Positions 48,687 through 52,020 of a stretch of DNA of 52,020 nucleotides are shown piece after piece; within the stretch, counting starts at the first letter, position 1, and each line of letters opens with the position of its first letter. The DNA lies in contig NZ_MECK01000279.1 in the NCBI RefSeq assembly GCF_014596465.1, positions 1-52,020 on the forward strand, written 5' to 3'. This DNA comes from Streptomyces sp. CBMA123 (lineage in GTDB: Bacteria > Actinomycetota > Actinomycetes > Streptomycetales > Streptomycetaceae). The translations under genes and the position numbers were made by a program. The notes under the pieces are model-generated. The model was given only the letters and a program-made list of their open reading frames with translations, searched no databases and had not been told where the DNA came from.

Positions 48687-49426
48687 GCGCCGCCGACCTG
48701 CACACCCTCACCGGCGCCTACGCCACCCACTCCCTCGACCCCGCCGAGAGCGCCGAGTTCGAACGCCACCTGGCCAACTGCGCGGCCTGCGCCCAGGAAG
48801 TCGCCGAGTTCGCCGCCACCCTCGCCCGGCTCGGCGCCGCCCAGGCCCTCCTCCCCCCACCGGCCCTGAAGGACCGGGTGATGGCCGCGCTGCCGACGCT
48901 GCGCCAGGAGGCCCCGAACGTCACTCCCGCCCCGGGGCGCCGGCGCGGCCGCCTCACCAGGAGCTGGGCAAAGCTCGCCCTGGCGGCCTGTCTCGCGCTG
49001 ACCGTCGGCGCCGGCGCCGTGGCCGTGCAGCAGAACCAGCAGGCCGAACAGGCACGGGCCCGCGCCGCCGCGCTCCAGCAGCAGCAGGACCGTTTCGCCG
49101 GCCTCCTCACCGCGCCCGACGCCCGCACCGCCACCGGTGCTGCCACTGGAGGCACCGGCGTGGGCACGGTGGTGTGGTCGAACAGCCGCGGCCAGGCCGG
49201 CTTCCTGGCCTCCGGCATGCCCGCCCCGGCCGAGGGCAGCACGTACGAGCTGTGGTTCAACGACGCGGGGACGATGCGCCCGGCCGGCCTGCTGCCCACC
49301 GGCGACGGCGTCCTCCTGCTGACCGGGCCACCGGACGGGGCACGCGGCATCGGCGTCACCGTCGAACCGGCGGGCGGCTCCGCGCACCCCACCACGACGC
49401 CGGTCATGCTCCTGTCCTTCGCCTGA
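48683..49426 (+). CDS. rskA: Anti-sigma-K factor RskA
   Basis: A 247-residue protein with an N-terminal zinc-binding anti-sigma domain (H29-x3-C33-x2-C36 in HLANCAAC), a membrane helix near 97-115 (LALAACLALTVGAGAVAV), a Gln-rich coiled segment, and an extracytoplasmic RskA C-terminal domain (GTVVWSN, YELWFND, TVEPAGGS). It holds SigK inactive at the membrane; release by regulated proteolysis or redox change of the zinc site is known for the family. ATG 48683 overlaps the sigK stop. Confidence 0.92.
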   Translation: MSAADLHTLTGAYATHSLDPAESAEFERHLANCAACAQEVAEFAATLARLGAAQALLPPPALKDRVMAALPTLRQEAPNVTPAPGRRRGRLTRSWAKLALAACLALTVGAGAVAVQQNQQAEQARARAAALQQQQDRFAGLLTAPDARTATGAATGGTGVGTVVWSNSRGQAGFLASGMPAPAEGSTYELWFNDAGTMRPAGLLPTGDGVLLLTGPPDGARGIGVTVEPAGGSAHPTTTPVMLLSFA

Positions 49427-49449
49427 CCCGAGCCGGCCCGACCGGCCGC

Positions 49450-49472
49450 CTGCCGGCCGGGGCGGCCGGCAG
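49450..49472 (+). terminator. Hairpin terminator after rskA
   Basis: Arms CTGCCGGCC and GGCCGGCAG with a 5-nt GGGGC loop, 23 nt after the rskA stop. Confidence 0.6.
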
Positions 49473-49626
49473 CGGACGATCCGCCCGACCCTGCCGTCAG
49501 GCCGACCTCACTGCGGGGCTCGACGGCCCTCCACCGCGAAGATCGCGAACTACGGCTGGAGTACTATGAGTTGGCCCCAGCCGGATAGACTTCTGAGGCG
49601 GGGGTGACGCTTTGGAAGAGTCGGCT

Positions 49627-51921
49627 ATGTCATCTGATGTGACGCGTCGTGACGATGCCACTTCTGGTGGTGGCGTTCTCGATCCCGCCGTGACGCGTCG
49701 TGACGGCGGTAGTGGTTCGGCGGCCCTGCTGCGGCTGCCCTCGGCACTGGCCGAACGGTTCGTGGTGGTCGGGGAGTTACCGCACCAGGGGCGCGAGGCG
49801 GATGTGCTGCTGGTCCGCGACGCGGCCGGGGGTGAGTTCGTCGCGAAGGTGTACCGCAGTGGGATCCGGGTCATGCCCGAGGTCTGGGAGCGTCTGCGGG
49901 GACTGGACACCAGCCATGTGGTGCGCGTGGTCGAGACGGGCTTCTCGGACGGGCGTGACTTCGAGCTGTCGGAGTACCTCCCCGGGGGGTCGTTGGAGGA
50001 CCTGGTCAAGGCTGGGACGGTGGTGTCGCCGGCCGTCCTGTCCGGAGTCGTCTCCCAGCTGACGGCGGCGGTGGCGCAGCTGCACGACGCGGGGATCGTG
50101 CACGGCGATCTGAAGCCGTCGAACGTGCTCCTGCGCCGGCGGGAGCCGCTGGAGTTGGCGTTGGCGGACTTCGGCGTGAGCAAGTCACTGGATGCGACGT
50201 CCCGGTTCACCCAGCGCGTGTTCGGGACGCTGGCGTATTCGGCGCCGGAGTACCTGTTCAGTGCCGAGGTGTCCGGTTCTCAGGACTGGTGGGCGGTCGG
50301 GGTGATCGCCCGGCAACTGGCCACGGGCCGCGTGCCGTTCGAGGGCTTGTCGGAGCAGGCGGTCCGGCACCATCTGGCCACCCGACCGGTCGACGTGTCG
50401 GATGTGGCGGACGAACGGGTACGGCTGCTGTGCGCCGGGCTGCTGGTCAGGGATCCGGGCCGCCGGTGGGGTGCCGCCGAGGTGCGCCGGTGGCTCGAGG
50501 GCGGCACCCCGGAGGTGCCGGAGGACTCACCTGGTGGGGGCGCTGAGCCGGCGAGCACCACCGGCCGCAGGCCGCTGCGGTTCAACGGCGTCAGGTACAC
50601 GGAGAAGACGGCCCTGGCCCGGGCGCTGGCGGCGGACTGGGCGACCGCCGCCCGCCGGTTCTTCGTGTCCATGGGGGAACGCGCCGACCCCAGCCAGGGC
50701 TGGCGCCAACTGCGCAACTGGCTGGCCCAGTTCGACGATCCCGAGCACGACGGCGCCGAGGAGCTCGTGGACCTGATCGACGTCCACCTCCCCGGAACCG
50801 ACGCGCCGGACGCGAAGCTGCTGCGGCTGCTGCACTGGCTCGACCCGACGATGCCGCCCGTCTACCGCGGCAAGCGCATGCTTCCCGAGGATCTGCTCAC
50901 CCTCGCCGAACACGCCCTGTCCACCCAGGACCACGAGAACGACGACGACGGGCACCGCACCGCGCGGGAGCTCGTCGACGAGTTGTACGACCATGACCTG
51001 CTCACCGCCCTGGCGACCTTCGGCGAGGGCGCCCACCAGCTCGCCGACGTCAACCGTCGTTGGCGCGATCTGAACGCCCGGTGGGAGGGACTGCGGGAGT
51101 CGACCGCGCTGCCGCCCAGGATCCGGAAGGAACTCGTCGGCACCGAGATCCGAGTGGAGGCGCTGGCCATCGCGGTCGCCCCGGACTGGGCCCGGGCGCT
51201 ACGACAGCGGGTGGAGTCCGCCGCGGCGTCCGTACCGGGCGGCATCGGTTGGTTCGACGCACTGCTGGCCGACGGTGGGGATCCGGTCCGTCACCTGGCG
51301 GCCGTCCGCACGCTGCCGTCCGCCGTCGCCGAGGCCCGCCGCCTGGAGGAGGTGCGACGCGCCAACGAGGCCGCCGCGTCGGCCCGGGAGCGCGAGTGGC
51401 GGGAGGACGAGGAACGCCGGCTGTCCGGTACCGGAGAGGCGGTGCTGCGCGCCCTCGGCGCAGTGGCCCTGCTGTTCGCGCTGCCGGTCGGGGTGCCGCT
51501 GGTCCTGGGGACCCTGGTCGGCGAGGAGGAGTTCCTGTCGCGGTTCATCCCCGCAGCGACGGTGACCTGCGGGGTTCCGCTCGTCTGCGAGCTGGTGCTG
51601 GCGGCGAAGCTCGGGCAGGTCTACCACCCGCGGTGGTCCCTGCTGTCCCGCCTCGCCGACCTCGGCCGCCGGCTGTCCGGCGGGCGGGAGGCGCTGGCCA
51701 CCCGACTGCGGCCGATGCGCAAGCGGACGATCGCCTTCGGCGGGGGCTGCGTCGTCTACCTGGTCCTCGGTACCGTGATCTGGGTGATCGTCACGCTGGA
51801 GATCTGGTCACCGGTCACCCTGGTGGTCGCGGCGGGATACGTGTTCTGGACGTTCCTCCGGTACCGGGAGTGGCGCACCGCGCACCAGGCACAGCAGCCG
51901 CACGTTCTGGGGGAGAAATGA
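49627..51921 (+). CDS. Membrane-anchored serine/threonine protein kinase
   Basis: A 764-residue protein. The kinase domain is at about residues 35-290: lysine K74 (FVAKVYR), catalytic loop HGDLKPSN at 159-166 (Gly in place of the usual Arg of HRD), D-F-G at 181, and SAPEY in the activation segment. The nucleotide loop is a QGREADV type rather than GxGxxG. Residues 310-580 are a helical region without a recognised family, with a charged coiled segment near 570-600. Four hydrophobic helices follow (about 605-740). ATG 49627 is preferred over TTG 49612. The stop overlaps the next gene's start (ATGA), so the two are probably functionally linked. Confidence 0.85.
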   Translation: MSSDVTRRDDATSGGGVLDPAVTRRDGGSGSAALLRLPSALAERFVVVGELPHQGREADVLLVRDAAGGEFVAKVYRSGIRVMPEVWERLRGLDTSHVVRVVETGFSDGRDFELSEYLPGGSLEDLVKAGTVVSPAVLSGVVSQLTAAVAQLHDAGIVHGDLKPSNVLLRRREPLELALADFGVSKSLDATSRFTQRVFGTLAYSAPEYLFSAEVSGSQDWWAVGVIARQLATGRVPFEGLSEQAVRHHLATRPVDVSDVADERVRLLCAGLLVRDPGRRWGAAEVRRWLEGGTPEVPEDSPGGGAEPASTTGRRPLRFNGVRYTEKTALARALAADWATAARRFFVSMGERADPSQGWRQLRNWLAQFDDPEHDGAEELVDLIDVHLPGTDAPDAKLLRLLHWLDPTMPPVYRGKRMLPEDLLTLAEHALSTQDHENDDDGHRTARELVDELYDHDLLTALATFGEGAHQLADVNRRWRDLNARWEGLRESTALPPRIRKELVGTEIRVEALAIAVAPDWARALRQRVESAAASVPGGIGWFDALLADGGDPVRHLAAVRTLPSAVAEARRLEEVRRANEAAASAREREWREDEERRLSGTGEAVLRALGAVALLFALPVGVPLVLGTLVGEEEFLSRFIPAATVTCGVPLVCELVLAAKLGQVYHPRWSLLSRLADLGRRLSGGREALATRLRPMRKRTIAFGGGCVVYLVLGTVIWVIVTLEIWSPVTLVVAAGYVFWTFLRYREWRTAHQAQQPHVLGEK
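49639..49705 (+). repeat. 16-bp direct repeat at the kinase N-terminus
   Basis: GTGACGCGTCGTGACG occurs at 49639-49654 and 49690-49705, encoding VTRRD twice in the otherwise low-complexity first 30 residues. Likely a small internal duplication. Confidence 0.6.
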
Positions 51922-52020
51922 GCGGGCCCAAATGCACGACGTACCAGCGTGACGAGTCCCTCAGCGCCGCGGCCCTGCGCGCGGCCGCGCAGGACGCCGC
52001 GGTGCGCGAGGCCGTGCGAC
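51918..52020 (+). CDS. Unidentified protein, 5' part only
   Basis: ATG 51918 overlaps the kinase stop. The visible 34 codons start MSGPKCTTYQRDESLS and continue with an Ala/Arg-rich helix (AAALRAAAQDAAVREAV), probably a coiled coil. The gene runs off the window. No function can be given; coupling suggests it works with the kinase. Confidence 0.65.
   Translation, partial: MSGPKCTTYQRDESLSAAALRAAAQDAAVREAVR

Noticed and set aside
1..52020. CRISPR arrays, rRNA or tRNA genes
   Set aside because: No regularly spaced repeats and no cloverleaf or rRNA-like stretches were found by reading both strands; a covariance-model scan would be decisive but could not be run.

Overview
The window is very GC-rich, with strong third-position GC bias, many GTG starts and dense 4-bp stop/start overlaps. 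Together with the gene families seen (SigK/RskA pair, DUF1269, DUF7144, PPK2, ThDP and PKS genes), this points to an actinomycete, most likely Streptomycetaceae (Streptomyces or Kitasatospora), probably in an accessory or chromosome-arm region. No rRNA, tRNA or CRISPR array was seen.

Region 1 (1-6367, +) is the 3' part of a polyketide or lipid cluster. It holds the end of an AT-DH-phosphopantetheinyl transferase megasynthase of the PUFA/HglE/enediyne type, then a stand-alone ACP, an alpha/beta hydrolase, a glycosyltransferase and a methyltransferase. The last three genes each start inside or beside the previous stop, as one operon. Gene debris fills 6362-6839.

Region 2 (6840-18175, +) is a compact eight-gene cluster I cannot match to a characterised pathway. 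Its order is: an acyl-AMP ligase fused to an aldehyde dehydrogenase (carboxylic-acid-reductase-like), a ThDP enzyme whose catalytic Glu position is Gln, a FabF-type ketosynthase, a stand-alone condensation protein with a decayed A-subdomain and carrier tail, an alpha-oxoamine synthase, an ACP, a FabG-like reductase and an MFS exporter. The logic suggests acid activation and reduction, acyl chain building on the ACP, amino acid condensation to an aminoketone, an acyl or amide transfer, and export. This is the best candidate for an undescribed system.

Region 3 (18259-30124) mixes intact stress or transport genes (DUF1269, SulP, PPK2, ClC, CMD-like, DUF7144, two membrane proteins, a secreted protein) with remnants: an IS110 tail, a P-type ATPase N-terminus cut by an IS5-type fragment, a potassium-channel remnant lacking its pore, and an arylsulfatase N-terminal scrap. 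It looks like a once larger stress island eroded by deletions.

Region 4 (30242-38452) holds a secreted WxL/DUF916/DUF11 surface-protein group, a TetR regulator divergent from an HSL-type esterase with two clear palindromic operators, a maleylpyruvate-isomerase-like protein, and a redox operon (quinone oxidoreductase, NIPSNAP, GlcG/HbpS) divergent from an HxlR regulator.

Region 5 (38668-49426) resembles the Mycobacterium tuberculosis sigK-ufaA1 locus. It has a sigK-rskA pair and a divergent operon (FAD amine oxidase, DUF1365, cyclopropane/10-methyl fatty acid synthase, a 95-residue synthase tail, DUF1295, hydrolase), followed by two ferritin-like exported proteins and a second SigK paralogue with a 72-residue membrane partner. 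Three promoters share CAAKCC-N15-CCGAAGRC with exactly the same spacer: upstream of sigK, of the lipid operon and of the ferritin-like pair. This defines a probable local SigK regulon.

Region 6 (49627-end) holds a membrane-anchored Ser/Thr protein kinase overlapping the start of an unidentified gene that leaves the window.
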